This document shows positions 33,951 to 42,720 of a stretch of DNA of 64,000 bases, one piece after another. The first letter of the stretch is position 1. Each line of letters opens with the position of its first letter. This DNA is from an uncultured SAR116 cluster alpha proteobacterium (GTDB lineage Bacteria; Pseudomonadota; Alphaproteobacteria; Puniceispirillales; Puniceispirillaceae): positions 1-64,000 of the forward strand of contig CABYIQ010000008.1 in NCBI GenBank assembly GCA_902518965.1. The letters are read 5' to 3'. A program made the position numbers and the translations under genes. A model generated the notes under the pieces. The model was given only the letters and a program-made list of their open reading frames with translations. It ran no database searches and had not been told where the DNA came from.

Positions 33951-35153
33951 ATGAGCGGAAAGATAACAGCCATGCTGGATGATATTGCCTCCTGCTCTGA
34001 TGGACGGCCAGGTGTAACACGGTTACCTTTTACATCAGAGCACCATCGTGCAGCCGCCATAATTAAAGGGTGGATGGAGGAGACAGGTCTTGCTGTGCAC
34101 ATGGATGCTGCTGGAACAATAATCGGAAGGCGCGAAGGTGTAGCTGACGGCCCAACGCTACTCTTCGGTTCACACCAGGATTCAGTCCGCAACGGTGGCA
34201 AATACGATGGGATTATGGGGGTGTTGCTTCCAATTCTTGCACTGCGGGAAATTAAAAATTTGTCCCTTCCCTTTTCTGTTCAAGTTATGGCCTTTGCTGA
34301 TGAAGAAGGAGTTCGCTTTCCGACAGCTTTGATAGGTTCGCGAGCTCTTGCAGGAAGCTTCGATCCATCTGCCCTGGAACTTAAAGACCAAGACGGAATT
34401 TCCATACATGATGCAATGGTTGAATTTGGTCTTAGGCCAGATGGAATAGAATCACTTGATCTAAGAAACAGGTCAATCATTGGTTATGTCGAAACCCATA
34501 TTGAACAGGGGCCGGTGCTGGATAATGAAAATGTACCTCTTGGCGTCGTCACAGCCATTGCCGGCATAGAGCGCCACCATATTTCTTTAAGGGGAATTGC
34601 AGGGCACGCCGGAACAACCCCAATGCGTGGGCGACAGGATCCGTTGACTTGTGCTGCTGAGTTTTTATTGGCGGCAGAGAGAATTGCCAGTGAAACACCT
34701 GATCTCATTGCCACTATTGGCAAGCTGAATGTTTTGCCGAATGCAGTCAATGTGATCCCAGGTGAAGTTTCAATGATCTTAGAAATAAGATCTGCGGTGG
34801 ATAGAGTTCGCGAACAGGGCGGTAAGTCTATTATCAATGAGATGAGGGAGATTGCCGCGGGCCGCGCCATCGATTTTACCTGCCGGAAGACATACACTCA
34901 ACGAGCAGTGCCATGCGACGCGAAGCTAAAAAATTTGTTAAAGAAAGCAGTTTATTCTAGTCACTACGAAGCTAAAGAACTTCCTTCTGGCGCAACCCAC
35001 GACGCTTCTGCCATGGCAGACCTATGCCCGATTGCAATGTTATTTGTAAGATGCCATGGAGGAATAAGCCACACACCGGAAGAACTTGCTGAAGAAGCAG
35101 ATATGCAGGAAGCGGTGAATTGTCTGGTTAATTTCTTGAAGCTTTTAAAATAA
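33951..35153 (+). CDS. M20-family Zn-dependent amidohydrolase (allantoate/N-carbamoyl-amino-acid hydrolase type)
   Basis: Enzyme of 400 residues that would hydrolyse an N-carbamoyl or ureido group. Metal ligands expected for AllC/beta-ureidopropionase are visible: LLFGSHQDSVRNGGKYDGIMG (His, Asp), FADEEGVRF (Glu), ETHIEQGPVL (His), and CHGGISHTPEE (His near the end). The dimerisation-domain signature GHAGTTPMRGRQDPL is present. Substrate choice among allantoate, ureidopropionate and carbamoyl amino acids is not decidable. It overlaps no gene but sits 3 bp from DUF1028, forming a two-gene unit divergent from the importer. Confidence 0.9.
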   Translation: MSGKITAMLDDIASCSDGRPGVTRLPFTSEHHRAAAIIKGWMEETGLAVHMDAAGTIIGRREGVADGPTLLFGSHQDSVRNGGKYDGIMGVLLPILALREIKNLSLPFSVQVMAFADEEGVRFPTALIGSRALAGSFDPSALELKDQDGISIHDAMVEFGLRPDGIESLDLRNRSIIGYVETHIEQGPVLDNENVPLGVVTAIAGIERHHISLRGIAGHAGTTPMRGRQDPLTCAAEFLLAAERIASETPDLIATIGKLNVLPNAVNVIPGEVSMILEIRSAVDRVREQGGKSIINEMREIAAGRAIDFTCRKTYTQRAVPCDAKLKNLLKKAVYSSHYEAKELPSGATHDASAMADLCPIAMLFVRCHGGISHTPEELAEEADMQEAVNCLVNFLKLLK

Positions 35154-35189
35154 ACAAACCACCAACTAAAAGGGCCTTACTTCGGATAA

Positions 35190-35334
35190 CATCCCAGTTT
35201 CTAGGTGCCAAAACGTAAAATTGAAGTTACTGATTTTCTTTGGTAATCAGATTAGGACTAAAGGTGAAGGGGCGGGCTTAAAACAGGTTCATCTGCGGCT
35301 TTTGGACCGCGGTCCTTTGATGGGTTGGCAGAGC
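35190..35334 (+). repeat. Interspersed palindromic repeat, family R2 (copy 1)
   Basis: Shares with copies at 40090-40267 and 59246-59412 the order: CCCAGTTx, then GTTACTGATT-TTTGG-AATCAG, then a GCGGCT-TGGACCGCGGT palindrome, then GATGGGTTGGCAGA. It fills most of the gap between the M20 and OYE genes. No open frame. Confidence 0.75.
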
Positions 35335-35403
35335 ATCTAGAAAGTGGTTTCATGACCCTAAAGTTCTGAATTCTTATTTTTGTTTATTAAGAAAGTTTTT
35401 AGG

Positions 35404-36555
35404 GTGTCAAATAACAACCTATTCAGCCCTGCAAATATAAGAGGCGTCGATTTTCCAAACAGGATAGTCGTGCCACCAATGTGTCAATATTCTGCACATG
35501 AAGGATATGTAGATGATTGGCATCTAGTGAATTTGGGTCGATTCGCCATGGGTGGTGCTGGATTAATTATAACTGAAGCCACCGCTGTTCAAAAAAAAGG
35601 CCGCATAACCCACGGCTGTCCGGGCATTTGGAAAGACGAGCAAATCATTGGGCACTCAAGAATAGCGCAATTCATTTCTAGAAACGGAGCCATTCCTGGC
35701 ATCCAACTGGGACATGCTGGGAGAAAGGCAAGCATGCAAAGGCCATGGTATGGGAATGGCCCTTTAAATGAAGATGATTTTGAGCGTGGAGATATGCCGT
35801 GGAATATTGTTGCACCATCGGCTTGCTCGGTGGGTGAGGGGTGGCAAATTCCTGAAGAGATGTCTGAAGAACAAATTTGTGAATTGATCGATGATTTCAT
35901 AGCCGCTGCGAGGCGAGCTATAAGCGCAGGCTATAAAGTAATAGAGTTACATGGCGCTCATGGTTATTTAATTCATAGCTTCTTATCGCCCGTGAGCAAC
36001 AAACGAACTGATAAATATGGAGGTGACTTATCTGGACGCATGAAGTTGGCAATTGACATCTCAAGTGCTTTAAGACGCTCTATCTCAGATGAAACGCCGT
36101 TGTTTTTTAGAGTTTCCTCAACAGACAATCTTGAAAATGGTTGGTCTATCGAAGATTCGGTGGAGCTCGCGAAGGAACTAAAAAAAGTTGGTGTGGATGT
36201 AATCGATTGTTCTTCTGGCGGTATTTCTGGATCTGCAACAGCAGCCAGAGGCAAAAGAATGCCAGGGTATCAGGTCCCTTTTGCAGAAAAAATCAAACAG
36301 AACGCTGATATAATGACGATGGCAGTTGGTCTAATCACCCACCCAGAACAAGCAAATCAGATTATCGAAAGTGGAAAAGCAGATCTTGTTGCAGTCGCAA
36401 GAGAAGCTTTGTTTAACCCTATGTGGGCTGCGCAGGCGGCGCAATATCTGAATCAAGATAAACAGTTTACACTTTGGCCAAAACAATCTGGGTGGTGGTT
36501 AGAGAGACGTGAAAAATCTTCAGAATTCTACAGTCCAGACTTAAATAGTGATTGA
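35404..36555 (+). CDS. Old Yellow Enzyme-family NADH:flavin oxidoreductase
   Basis: FMN-dependent ene-reductase of about 383 residues (YqjM-like class). It starts NLFSPANIRGVDFPNRIVVPPMCQYSA. Catalytic and FMN residues appear in QLGHAGRKAS, VIELHGAHGYLIHSFLSPVSN and RTDKYGG. LTDNLENGWS-type motifs and the C-terminal VAVAREALFNP complete it. I chose the GTG at 35404 with AAGAAAG upstream; a TTG eight codons earlier also exists. The following VOC gene is translationally coupled. It likely reduces an activated C=C bond. Confidence 0.9.
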   Translation: MSNNNLFSPANIRGVDFPNRIVVPPMCQYSAHEGYVDDWHLVNLGRFAMGGAGLIITEATAVQKKGRITHGCPGIWKDEQIIGHSRIAQFISRNGAIPGIQLGHAGRKASMQRPWYGNGPLNEDDFERGDMPWNIVAPSACSVGEGWQIPEEMSEEQICELIDDFIAAARRAISAGYKVIELHGAHGYLIHSFLSPVSNKRTDKYGGDLSGRMKLAIDISSALRRSISDETPLFFRVSSTDNLENGWSIEDSVELAKELKKVGVDVIDCSSGGISGSATAARGKRMPGYQVPFAEKIKQNADIMTMAVGLITHPEQANQIIESGKADLVAVAREALFNPMWAAQAAQYLNQDKQFTLWPKQSGWWLERREKSSEFYSPDLNSD

Positions 36556-36560
36556 GCAAG

Positions 36561-37385
36561 ATGTGGGCGTTGTCTGGAATATCAATCGCTGTGCACGATC
36601 TCGAACTTACAGAGTATTTCTATGGAAAGGTTTTGGGACTTGGAACGCCAAAAGAACGAAATAATTCAAATTGTATATTTGCATCATCTCATTCAGTTCT
36701 TCGCCTGAGTAAGCCTTCAAATAAACTTATCAAAAACGCAAACGCTGTTTTTAAATCAGCTCTAAACAGTTACGTTATGCTGGAAATTCCTAACCTGGAA
36801 GAAGCAGAAGCGTTACTTAAAAATAATAGGGCAAACTTTAAAAAGGTATCTGGCTCTAAAGATATTGCAGATAGCTTGTGCATATCTCTGCCCTGCCAAA
36901 ATATTTTGATGGTTTACGCGTCAATTTGTCAGGTTTTTGAAGAAGATTTTGAGCAGGTAACTTTTGAAAACTGGAAGCTACATCATGTCAATCTGCAAGC
37001 AGCTGATGTCAGAAAGTCTGTAAAGTTTATTGCCACAAACCTCGGGTTTAAAGAGGGCAGTTGGAGAGCTCCAGATGGAAAAGGTGATTTCAGCATAGAT
37101 CCGAGGGATTTATCAGTGTTTCCACTTGGTAGCTTCAATGGTGGTTTACACATCATAAAGCCCGATCCTGGCTTCGCTTTGCGCAATAATTTCGCTCATA
37201 ATCCATCTATAGGCGGACATCCAGCAATAGTGGTTCAGGATATTCAAGAAGTGAAAAATCGATTAGAAGCAGAAAACGTTTTAATCACGGACGCGGGCAC
37301 ATATGCAATGGTAGATATGCATCAAATCTATTGTCTTGATCCAAGTGGAAATGTAATCGAGGTCAATCAATACAAACCAGAATGA
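36561..37385 (+). CDS. VOC-superfamily (glyoxalase/dioxygenase fold) two-domain protein
   Basis: Protein of 274 residues with two vicinal-oxygen-chelate modules. The first starts LSGISIAVHDLELTEYFYGKVLGL. The second starts WKLHHVNLQAADVRKSVKFIATNLGF and ends IYCLDPSGNVIEVNQY, with the usual Glu metal ligand. Arrangement resembles extradiol-type or glyoxalase-like proteins. The start is either the ATG at 36561 or a TTG overlapping the upstream stop. Coupled to the OYE gene, so probably in the same pathway. Confidence 0.85.
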   Translation: MWALSGISIAVHDLELTEYFYGKVLGLGTPKERNNSNCIFASSHSVLRLSKPSNKLIKNANAVFKSALNSYVMLEIPNLEEAEALLKNNRANFKKVSGSKDIADSLCISLPCQNILMVYASICQVFEEDFEQVTFENWKLHHVNLQAADVRKSVKFIATNLGFKEGSWRAPDGKGDFSIDPRDLSVFPLGSFNGGLHIIKPDPGFALRNNFAHNPSIGGHPAIVVQDIQEVKNRLEAENVLITDAGTYAMVDMHQIYCLDPSGNVIEVNQYKPE

Positions 37386-37426
37386 TTTTTCCATTATAGT
37401 GTATGATTAAACTTCAAATTTGTTGA

Positions 37427-37488
37427 TGGGGCTGTGGCTGCGCGGCCTGCGGCTTGCGGACCGCGGTTGTATGATGGGTTGGCAGAGG
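37427..37488 (+). repeat. Interspersed palindromic repeat, family R2 (partial copy)
   Basis: GGGCTGTGGCTGCGCGG, GCGGCTTGCGGACCGCGGT and GATGGGTTGGCAGAG match the right half of the 59.3-kb copy closely; the left half is absent. It abuts the second copy of the 113-bp element. Confidence 0.7.
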
Positions 37489-37498
37489 TGGTGAGGTG

Positions 37499-37600
37499 TA
37501 GTTGAGATTCAGTCCAATACAAATCGGTTCGTAATGATAATGTGTCTTCTTGGGCGGTAATTCCTAGCCGGTCCTATGCCACCCCCTAGAAACTCAACTG
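37499..37600. repeat. Interspersed element with terminal inverted repeats (copy 2)
   Basis: Begins TAGTTGAGATTC and ends GAAACTCAACTG, with CTTCTTGGGCGGTAAT inside, paralleling 19921-20033. Similarity continues to about 37690 (GACTTxxxAAGTGC, GTTTCACTTATTGAAAT). The arms differ at two of twelve positions here. It fills the gap between the VOC gene and the ABC exporter gene. Confidence 0.72.
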
Positions 37601-37731
37601 CAATGATATCGTAACAGCAATTGGCGACTTTCAAAGTGCTGATATGTTAAGAACGTTTCACTTATTGAAATTCTATCTTGTATCAGTCTCTGATGTCTTC
37701 AAAGAATAAATCCGCTAATATCAGAATCGAG

Positions 37732-39537
37732 TTATGCAATTTGTTCTGAACGCTGAAGCGTCCACAGGTCTAAGTAACGTCCGTTCTGTTTTAATAATTC
37801 TCTGTGCGTCCCAACCTCAACCACGACACCATTTTCCAACACAATGATTTTATCGGCTTTCAATACTGTTGAAAGCCGATGAGCAATCATGACCACTGTT
37901 CTGCCCTGACTAGCTCTTTCAAGGGCCTCTTGGATTTCGTGCTCGGTTTCGCTGTCAAGGGCACTTGTTGCCTCATCTAGTAACAAAATTGGGGGATCTT
38001 TTAAAAGTGTGCGTGCGATGCCAACCCTTTGTTTTTCGCCACCAGACAGCTTTAATCCGCGTTCGCCAACAACTGTGTCGTATTTTTGTGGCAATGACAT
38101 AATGAATTTGTGGATTTGTGCATTTTTGGCAGCATTAATAACTTCAGTATGAGTGGCATTTTCGCGTCCATATGCGATATTATAGTGGATTGTGTCATTA
38201 AAAAGCACAGTATCCTGAGGAACAACACCGATAGCCTGATGCAGACTGTCTTGAGTAATGTCACGCACATCCTGCCCATCGATGAGGACTGCACCGTTTG
38301 TAACGTCATAAAACCGGAACAAAAGACGGCCAATTGTGGACTTTCCGCTTCCTGATGGTCCGACAATTGCGACAGTTTTTCCAGCAGGTACATCAACAGT
38401 TATTTCCTTAAGAATTTGTCGTCCCTGATCATATGAAAAGCTAACTTTTTTGAAATGAAGGTTACCGCTAGCGATTTTCAGTGCTGGCGCCTTTACGCGG
38501 TCTTTTATTTCAGTTGGCTCATCAAGAAGATCAAACATTTGTCTCATATCAACCAGGGCCTGCCTGATTTCTCGGTAAACCGTGCCGAGAAAATTTAGTG
38601 GCATTGTGATTTGAATCATGTAGGCATTGACCAGCACAAAATCACCAACAGTGAGTTCACCAGCCTGAACGCCCAAAGCAGCAAGAAGCATAACGGATAG
38701 TAGACCAATTGTAATCAGAACCGTCTGGCCAAAATTTAAAAATGCCAGTGAATAGCTTGTTTTAAGAGCAGCAGCTTCATATCCTGCCATCGCAATGTCA
38801 TACCGCGCAGCCTCTCGCTTGGCAGCTCCAAAATACTTTACTGTTTCAAAATTTAACAGGCTATCTATGGCCTTTTGATTGGCGTCCGTATCGTTTTCAT
38901 TCATCTTGCGCCGTAGTTTCACACGCCACTCTGTGACGCCAAATGTGAACCAGACATATATGCCAATGGTGGCGAGTATAATGCCAACATATCGCCAATC
39001 TTGCAGTTTCCAAAATATGGCCAGGCTGATAAAAATTAATTCAAGTAACAAAGGCCCTGTTGAAAATACCAGATACCGTAATAGGAACTCGACACCCTTT
39101 ACACCTCGCTCAATAATCCTACTCAAACCACCTGTCTTTCGGGTAATGTGATATCGCATAGACAACTTGTGAATATGTTCGAAAGTTTCCAGTGCCAGCC
39201 GACGCAGGGCACGTTGTGCGACCTTTGCAAAAAGTGAATCACGAAGCTGTTGGAAACCATTTGTCGCTATCCGAGCAAAAGCGTATGCAACTGTTAACCC
39301 AATTGCACCTAGCGCAAAATTTGGTATATTCTCTCCCGCAAGATCATCGACGGCCCATGCCTGTAATATGGGGCCAAGAATTGCGATTGCCTTTGCTGCC
39401 ACTAATGCTAAAAGAGCTAGCGCAACTCGCGCACGAAGGTTGAAATTATTTGACGGCCAGATGAACGGAGCGACACGTTTTATTACGCGCCACGCAGCTT
39501 CGCCTTCACTCTGTTCAGATGCAGGCTTGGAATTCAA
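37732..39537 (-). CDS. ABC transporter, Atm1/HMT1-type half-transporter
   Basis: Inner-membrane exporter of about 601 residues. Residues 30-345 hold six membrane helices with the Atm1-typical FHYHITRKTGG-like segment MRYHITRKTGGLSRIIERG. Residues 360-601 are the ATPase, with GPSGSGKSTIGRLL (Walker A), LSGGEKQRVGIARTLL, and LLLDEATSALD. Alphaproteobacterial Atm1 relatives export glutathione-linked sulfur or metal compounds. Start codon is odd: TTG at 39535 has no adjacent ribosome site, whereas AGGAG sits seven bases before an in-frame ATA codon at 39550. Monocistronic. Confidence 0.92.
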   Translation of the reverse strand: MNSKPASEQSEGEAAWRVIKRVAPFIWPSNNFNLRARVALALLALVAAKAIAILGPILQAWAVDDLAGENIPNFALGAIGLTVAYAFARIATNGFQQLRDSLFAKVAQRALRRLALETFEHIHKLSMRYHITRKTGGLSRIIERGVKGVEFLLRYLVFSTGPLLLELIFISLAIFWKLQDWRYVGIILATIGIYVWFTFGVTEWRVKLRRKMNENDTDANQKAIDSLLNFETVKYFGAAKREAARYDIAMAGYEAAALKTSYSLAFLNFGQTVLITIGLLSVMLLAALGVQAGELTVGDFVLVNAYMIQITMPLNFLGTVYREIRQALVDMRQMFDLLDEPTEIKDRVKAPALKIASGNLHFKKVSFSYDQGRQILKEITVDVPAGKTVAIVGPSGSGKSTIGRLLFRFYDVTNGAVLIDGQDVRDITQDSLHQAIGVVPQDTVLFNDTIHYNIAYGRENATHTEVINAAKNAQIHKFIMSLPQKYDTVVGERGLKLSGGEKQRVGIARTLLKDPPILLLDEATSALDSETEHEIQEALERASQGRTVVMIAHRLSTVLKADKIIVLENGVVVEVGTHRELLKQNGRYLDLWTLQRSEQIA

Positions 39538-39699
39538 CGAACTTTTTATGTGGCTGCTCCTGATTTAAAATTTTACCCTTAAAAAACCGGCTCAAGGGCA
39601 ACCTTACATTCGAATTTAGAGTGCACAAAATGATACCGCAGATTTTCTGCAAAGACTTGAGCATTAATTCAAATAAAGATGTGATACAGCGTGCAGATT

Positions 39700-39861
39700 T
39701 TAAGCAGAAGGCTTGTTTTCAGGTTGTTTGATAGAATTGCATTTGTTATCAGAGCACCAACAACCGTGTTTCATTTTACTTGCTGCTGCGACAACTAATG
39801 CTCCAATAAACAAACCAGAGATAAGGTGTACTTTTGCATTTATAGCACTAGCTAAAAACAT
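39700..39861 (-). CDS. Small single-span membrane protein with Cys-rich tail (53 aa)
   Basis: Reads MFLASAINAKVHLISGLFIG, then a hydrophobic stretch to about residue 28, then KHGCWCSDNKCNSIKQPENK and a stop. AAGGAT is ten bases before the ATG. One membrane helix plus a C-x-C-x5-C cytoplasmic or periplasmic tail suggests metal or redox binding. I do not recognise the family. It is too short to be certain, but coding looks better than chance because of the ribosome site and clean topology. Confidence 0.5.
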   Translation of the reverse strand: MFLASAINAKVHLISGLFIGALVVAAASKMKHGCWCSDNKCNSIKQPENKPSA

Positions 39862-40089
39862 TTTTTCATTATCCTTCTTTATGCCAAACTTGTTGCGTTT
39901 GGCAGAATTTGCGCATGAGAATAAGCACCAACAGGAACGCTGTGGTTGTCATAATTCTATCGAGTTTTTGAAATAGGTTAACCATACATGTATTTACGAG
40001 TTGTAGGGCTTTTGGTTCACTATCATGTAGAATGTCTTCCATAAAGCGGCGGCCGGTATTGAGGATGTGTTTTGTGAGATTGTCTAGCC

Positions 40090-40267
40090 TCAGGTTCCAG
40101 GTCCGAGTGCCAATTACAGCGCTCCTGAACCTCGAACTGGGTTACTGATTGGCTTTGGCAATCAGGTTTGGTTTTGTTTGAAGAGGTGGGGTTAAAAAAA
40201 GGCGCGTCTGCGGCTATCGGACTGCAGTCGTGTGATGGGTTGGCAGAACTGTCAGACCGTGGTCTTG
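40090..40267 (+). repeat. Interspersed palindromic repeat, family R2 (copy 2, full length)
   Basis: Contains CTCGAACTGGGTTACTGATT, GGCTTTGGCAATCAGG, CTGCGGCTATCGGACTGCAG and GATGGGTTGGCAGA in the same order as the 35.2-kb and (reverse) 59.3-kb copies. It lies in a 940-bp region between the Atm1 exporter gene and the exported protein gene; apart from the small ORF at 39700 the rest of that region is featureless. Confidence 0.75.
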
Positions 40268-40412
40268 TTTAGCCCTAAATCTTGAAGTATAACTCAATCT
40301 CATCGAAGGACTTCAATCTACCTAATCACTGTTCGATAAATAAGTACAAAAACAACAAAGCAGAAAGGGTATTCATAAAGAAATCAAATCTATTTTTCTG
40401 AGCAACAAGTAC

Positions 40413-40450
40413 CTTAAATTACAAGTCATTGAAGCTGAGACATACATTTG
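40413..40450 (+). repeat. Short direct repeat (copy 1; second at about 40951-40990)
   Basis: TTACAAGTCATTGAAGCTGA followed by a TTGCAG block; the second copy reads TTACAAGTCATTCAAGCTGA with GTTGCAG at the same spacing. The two flank the gene at 40477-40863. Confidence 0.55.
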
Positions 40451-40476
40451 CAGGAATTAAGTGATGAGAACACTGT

Positions 40477-40863
40477 TTAAAAGCTGTCACATGAAGCAAC
40501 AACAGAAAATATTCCCTTAGGCATTGATTGCATCATAGTAAAAGTTTTGCTTTCAACATCAAAAGTAACGATTGCTACAGTAACCTTTGAACCATCAATT
40601 AGCACGGCTGTGTCCGTCCCATGGTAAATTTTATTTTTTACTGACAATTCCAATTCAACATCGTATGGAGAGTCAAAGGCACCTCCGCTCAATTGCATTA
40701 GCTGGTTATCTACTGCCATTTTAAATGGTTTGAATCTGACTTCTGTTACACCATCGGCAGTGTTTTCTTGCCCTTCATCAGCAATACAGTAATACACCGT
40801 CTTTGCCCACGCTGGATGAAAAAACAGAGCCAGAAGAATAGCACTCACTATGTGTCTTATCAC
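40477..40863 (-). CDS. Hypothetical exported protein (128 aa)
   Basis: A signal peptide (MIRHIVSAILLALFFHPAWA, cleavage after AWA) precedes a small beta-rich domain with two cysteines (YYCIADEG and VVASCDSF) that could form a disulfide in the periplasm. I do not recognise the family. The start is probably GTG at 40861-40863; several GTG codons lie in the GTGAGTGAGTGAGTG run just upstream, so the exact start is uncertain. Flanked by short direct repeats, suggesting a mobile or duplicated cassette (inference). Confidence 0.6.
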   Translation of the reverse strand: MIRHIVSAILLALFFHPAWAKTVYYCIADEGQENTADGVTEVRFKPFKMAVDNQLMQLSGGAFDSPYDVELELSVKNKIYHGTDTAVLIDGSKVTVAIVTFDVESKTFTMMQSMPKGIFSVVASCDSF

Positions 40864-41148
40864 TCACTCACTCACTTTCACATCGTTCCTATTTGACTCT
40901 CTCATAAAAACACTGTCATCCGTGTTATAATCTCAACTTAATCCCTCTGTTACAAGTCATTCAAGCTGAAATCCACCGTTGCAGATAAGCAAAATATCAT
41001 GACAACATTGCCGAAGTTCACAGGGAGTTAATGTTGTCTAAGCGGATGGTGCTTTTTGCTATGGCGAGTCCACGTGTAATTGCTCAGCATTCAGAACACG
41101 CTTTTTCAATAATGATATTTATTTTTGTTTTTATTGTCTGTGGTGGAG

Positions 41149-41246
41149 AGTAGGTCTGCGCTACTATCATGCAACAATTCCAATTAAACTGGCAGTATAG
41201 CTGTAGTTCAATTGGAAATGGTGCTTCAGTGTAGCGCAGACCTACT
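41149..41246. repeat. 98-bp hairpin element with 16-bp perfect inverted ends
   Basis: AGTAGGTCTGCGCTAC (41149-41164) is exactly complementary to GTAGCGCAGACCTACT (41231-41246). A nested TTCCAATT/AATTGGAA pair extends the fold. No open frame or obvious target-site duplication. The surrounding gap 40864-41412 otherwise holds only the short direct repeat near 40.95-40.99 kb. It could be a MITE-like remnant or a structured RNA. Confidence 0.65.
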
Positions 41247-41412
41247 TCTCAGCCGCACCATTACCTTACTCATCGTACCCACGATACCCACGTCAACCCA
41301 CTATTATCCCGAGCTTTTCGGTGTGTAACTGACTGGGTGGGTTTGCTGTTGAATAACTTTATAGTCATATCTTTCAACATGCCTCGTCCTAACTCCCAGT
41401 TCGCTTGCAAGG

Positions 41413-42069
41413 CTAATCTTTCTTGGACTGTGTCAACCACTGAGCGAAACGCAATGCCGGCCATATTGCAAGTAGTTGTGCTGCAATAAAAAAGCCGCTG
41501 GCTTGAGGTGCAATTCCAGAAAAAGTATCTGAAAACGACCTTGCAATTGTGACAGCTGGATTTGCAAAGCTTGTTGAAGATGTGAACCAGTATCCAGCAG
41601 AAATATAAAGCCCAACCAGAAGTGGGACATTAGTTGGTGCATTGATACGCCCCATCAAAATGACAAATATCAAGCCAAATGTAGCCACGAATTCAGCTAA
41701 ATATATCGGGGGGCTGGCTCTATCTGTTTGTGCAATTTGCAATATCGATAAGTCAAACATCACATGGGCAAGCGCAGTCCCCGCAATACCGCCAACAACT
41801 TGACTAATAATATAGAAAAAAGATGCTATGGCAGACAAATCTCCAGAGCAGTAAAATGTTAGTGTTACTGCTGGGTTAAAGTGAGCCCCCGATACTGGTC
41901 CTAAAATAGTTATTAGGACAAATAGTATACAGCCTGTTGCTAGAGTATTGCCAATCAATGCGATAGCGTCTATTCCGCCAGATAATTGATTTGCCATAAT
42001 CCCAGAGCCAACCACCGTTGCAACAAGGAGTAACGTTCCAATAGCTTCAGCACATAATTTTCTTATCAT
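41413..42069 (-). CDS. MIP-family channel (aquaporin/aquaglyceroporin-like)
   Basis: Six-helix membrane channel of 218 residues with both half-helix motifs: GAHFNPAVTLTF in the first half and SFANPAVTIARSFSDTF in the second. The second NPA is followed by R, the selectivity-filter arginine. The residue pattern IGNTLATGCILFVLIT fits bacterial MIPs, some of which carry arsenite or glycerol. No ars genes are near; glpK lies 25 kb away. Short C-terminus (AQWLTQSKKD). It is preceded by a small membrane-protein gene on the same strand about 95 bp away. Confidence 0.92.
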   Translation of the reverse strand: MIRKLCAEAIGTLLLVATVVGSGIMANQLSGGIDAIALIGNTLATGCILFVLITILGPVSGAHFNPAVTLTFYCSGDLSAIASFFYIISQVVGGIAGTALAHVMFDLSILQIAQTDRASPPIYLAEFVATFGLIFVILMGRINAPTNVPLLVGLYISAGYWFTSSTSFANPAVTIARSFSDTFSGIAPQASGFFIAAQLLAIWPALRFAQWLTQSKKD

Positions 42070-42163
42070 TATTCAAACCCTCGTACCTTCGATAACTGGA
42101 ACATTTTTTGACTCCAACTGAGTCAACGAAATGCCTCATTGACTTGGGAAGCTGTCTGGCTGG

Positions 42164-42562
42164 TCACTTACTTCTGAAATAATCTCGATTGAGAGGTTGG
42201 GACGCTATTTTACAAATTAGCCAAAAAACAGCAAAAACTAGCCAGATTATCAGTTCAGTTAAAGGGACATCACTTTTAAACACGATAATTCCACCGGTTA
42301 GTACAAGATAAAAAAGATACTGGGTTAAAAAATGTATCGGCAGATACTCTTGATTTCGCCCAATAATGTGAAGAACACCATAATGGGCAAAGGTGAGGAG
42401 AATTGCTATTCTGATGGCTTGTAGTCGATTAATGGGTATCTCTTCAGCACTGGAAGTTACCCATGGAAAATAGATAGTGATGCCTAGAAATTCGGAAGCC
42501 GAGACAGTGATGGTCCAAATCACAAACAGTGCAATGACAGCATTTGCAAGAAGCTTAAGCAT
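42164..42562 (-). CDS. Hypothetical membrane protein (132 aa)
   Basis: Three or four hydrophobic helices: residues 5-23, 48-66, 80-99 and 105-122. There is a charged C-terminus (QPLNRDYFRSK). I do not recognise the family. ATG at 42560-42562. It precedes the MIP channel gene on the same strand and is divergent from the EamA transporter. Confidence 0.65.
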   Translation of the reverse strand: MLKLLANAVIALFVIWTITVSASEFLGITIYFPWVTSSAEEIPINRLQAIRIAILLTFAHYGVLHIIGRNQEYLPIHFLTQYLFYLVLTGGIIVFKSDVPLTELIIWLVFAVFWLICKIASQPLNRDYFRSK

Positions 42563-42720
42563 CTATATTTTTACCATTGTTTATTCACCATCAGTTTAGC
42601 TACATTTAATTCAGATGGTGAATATGGAATATTTGTGGAGAAATTAAAAGAATTCAATTCTGATAGAGTTGAAAAATAATATTGTTCAATTTATTGGTTC
42701 TTTTTCAGAGGTAACCAAAT

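Noticed and set aside
39713-39976. Plus-strand 87-residue open frame
   Set aside because: It overlaps the better supported minus-strand small membrane protein and has no ribosome site.
41270-41464. 64-residue minus-strand frame after the MIP gene
   Set aside because: It overlaps the MIP gene end, has no ribosome site, and the sequence is not recognisable.
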